Assembly (NCBI GenBank): GCA_947568605.1
Contig: CANOPV010000005.1
Span: 1-15,102 of the forward strand
Reading direction: 5' to 3'
Length of the DNA stretch: 15,102 bases
Source: an uncultured Clostridium sp.
Lineage (GTDB): Bacteria > Bacillota > Clostridia > TANB77 > CAG-508
Shown one piece after another: positions 14,770 through 15,102 of the stretch (its first letter is position 1; every line of letters begins with the position of its first letter). The notes under the pieces were generated by a model. The model did no database searches, was not told the DNA's origin, and saw nothing but the letters and a program-made list of their open reading frames with translations. The position numbers and the translations under genes are program-made.

Positions 14770-14797
14770 AAAAAGTATTGCATTAGCAATACTTTTT
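14770..14797. terminator. Terminator of the DUF1292 gene
   Basis: AAAAAGTATTGC (14770-14781) pairs perfectly with GCAATACTTTTT (14786-14797) around ATTA. A-runs and T-runs on both sides make it potentially bidirectional. The rpsB promoter overlaps it. Confidence 0.88.
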
Positions 14798-14807
14798 GTG
14801 GTATAAT
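14778..14807 (+). promoter_or_regulatory. rpsB promoter, extended -10
   Basis: TTGCAT (14778-14783) and TATAAT (14802-14807) are 18 bases apart; the preceding TGG makes an extended -10. The -35 lies inside the DUF1292 terminator hairpin, so terminator and promoter share bases. The start would be near 14814. Confidence 0.65.
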
Positions 14808-14828
14808 AACAAAGTCAAAAATACACAC

Positions 14829-14890
14829 ATATAGTAAATTCTTAAATAGTGCTTAAAAATTAAGTGTTTAAGAGTGCTATAAAACTATAT
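14829..14890 (+). promoter_or_regulatory. Structured rpsB leader, candidate S2 autoregulatory element
   Basis: Nested inverted repeats: ATATAGT (14829-14835) with ACTATAT (14884-14890), CTTAAA (14841-14846) with TTTAAG (14867-14872), and CTTAA-AAA-TTAAG (14852-14864). The outer stem ends directly before a GGAGG (14891-14895) and 14 bases before the real ribosome site (AAGGAGG, 14905-14911). Several ribosomal protein operons are autoregulated through such leaders; that this one binds S2 is inference. Confidence 0.5.
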
Positions 14891-14920
14891 GGAGGTAAAA
14901 CTAAAAGGAGGAAAAATAAA

Positions 14921-15102
14921 ATGGCAGTAGTTGCAATGAAACAATTATTAGAAGCAGGTGTACATTTCGGACACCAAACAAGAAGATGGGATCCTAGAAT
15001 GGCTGAATATATATTTCAAGCTAGAAATGGTATCCATATTATCGATTTACAAAAAACATCAAAAAAATTAGACGAGGCTTATAAGTTCATTAAAGAACAA
15101 GC
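14921..15102 (+). CDS. rpsB: 30S ribosomal protein S2, 3' truncated by the window edge
   Basis: The first 60 complete codons plus a partial one are visible. The N-terminus MAVVAMKQLLEAGVHFGHQT, then RRWDPRMAEYIF, RNGIHIIDLQKT, is diagnostic of S2, a structural protein of the small subunit needed for late assembly and S1 docking. AAGGAGG (14905-14911) lies 9 bases before the ATG. Full length is typically about 230-260 aa. Codon use includes ATC and ATT for isoleucine, unlike the ATA-rich genes upstream, as expected for a highly expressed gene. In Firmicutes rpsB is usually followed by tsf; that lies outside this window. Confidence 0.97.
   Translation, partial: MAVVAMKQLLEAGVHFGHQTRRWDPRMAEYIFQARNGIHIIDLQKTSKKLDEAYKFIKEQ

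Noticed and set aside
14889..14930. 13-codon upstream frame overlapping the rpsB start
   Set aside because: No ribosome site precedes its ATG, and the peptide simply translates the Shine-Dalgarno region.

Overview
The window is very AT-rich DNA that uses the standard bacterial code: dnaE ends in TGA and tryptophan is TGG. Codons are A-ending (ATA, AGA, TTA), Shine-Dalgarno sites are strong AAGGAGG types, and promoters are sigma-A-like. A SpoVB-type flippase, a DUF1292 protein and a Bacillus-like elongator tRNA-Met point to a low-GC Clostridia or related Firmicute, perhaps an uncultured gut lineage. That placement is inferred from style; I ran no search.

Layout, left to right: (1) the 3' four-fifths of dnaE, the replicative polymerase alpha subunit. 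(2) A 145-aa zinc-ribbon protein of unknown function with foreign-looking codon use, its own promoter and a strong terminator. (3) A 650-bp region without a recognised gene, holding a 242-bp palindromic repeat (copy A) and a compact promoter/leader-ORF/terminator unit. (4) An export cluster: a MacB-like fused ATPase-permease, then two half-size ABC exporters whose complementary degenerate and consensus sites mark them as a heterodimer, then a diacylglycerol-kinase-family lipid kinase. (5) A minus-strand SpoVB/MurJ-like flippase. (6) tRNA-Met(CAT), a DUF1292 acidic protein, and the start of rpsB (ribosomal protein S2) behind a structured leader.

The most unusual content is between the genes. 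At least three kinds of palindromic element occur: a roughly 200-240 bp fold-back repeat in four copies (A and B nearly identical, C and D inverted and decayed), a 123-bp fold-back beside copy B, and a 101-bp GC-rich four-hairpin element between the two heterodimer genes. The elements between the MacB-like gene and the first exporter gene are bracketed by a 16-bp direct repeat. Removing the insert and one repeat would leave a 26-nt gap typical of an operon, so the cluster seems to have been a compact operon later invaded by these elements.

Functionally, the ABC genes and lipid kinase look like an envelope or drug export module. The short unit at 3769-3937 upstream of them, with a leader peptide carrying an Arg-X-Lys motif and competing hairpins before a terminator, is a speculative candidate for an antibiotic-sensing attenuator or a small RNA.
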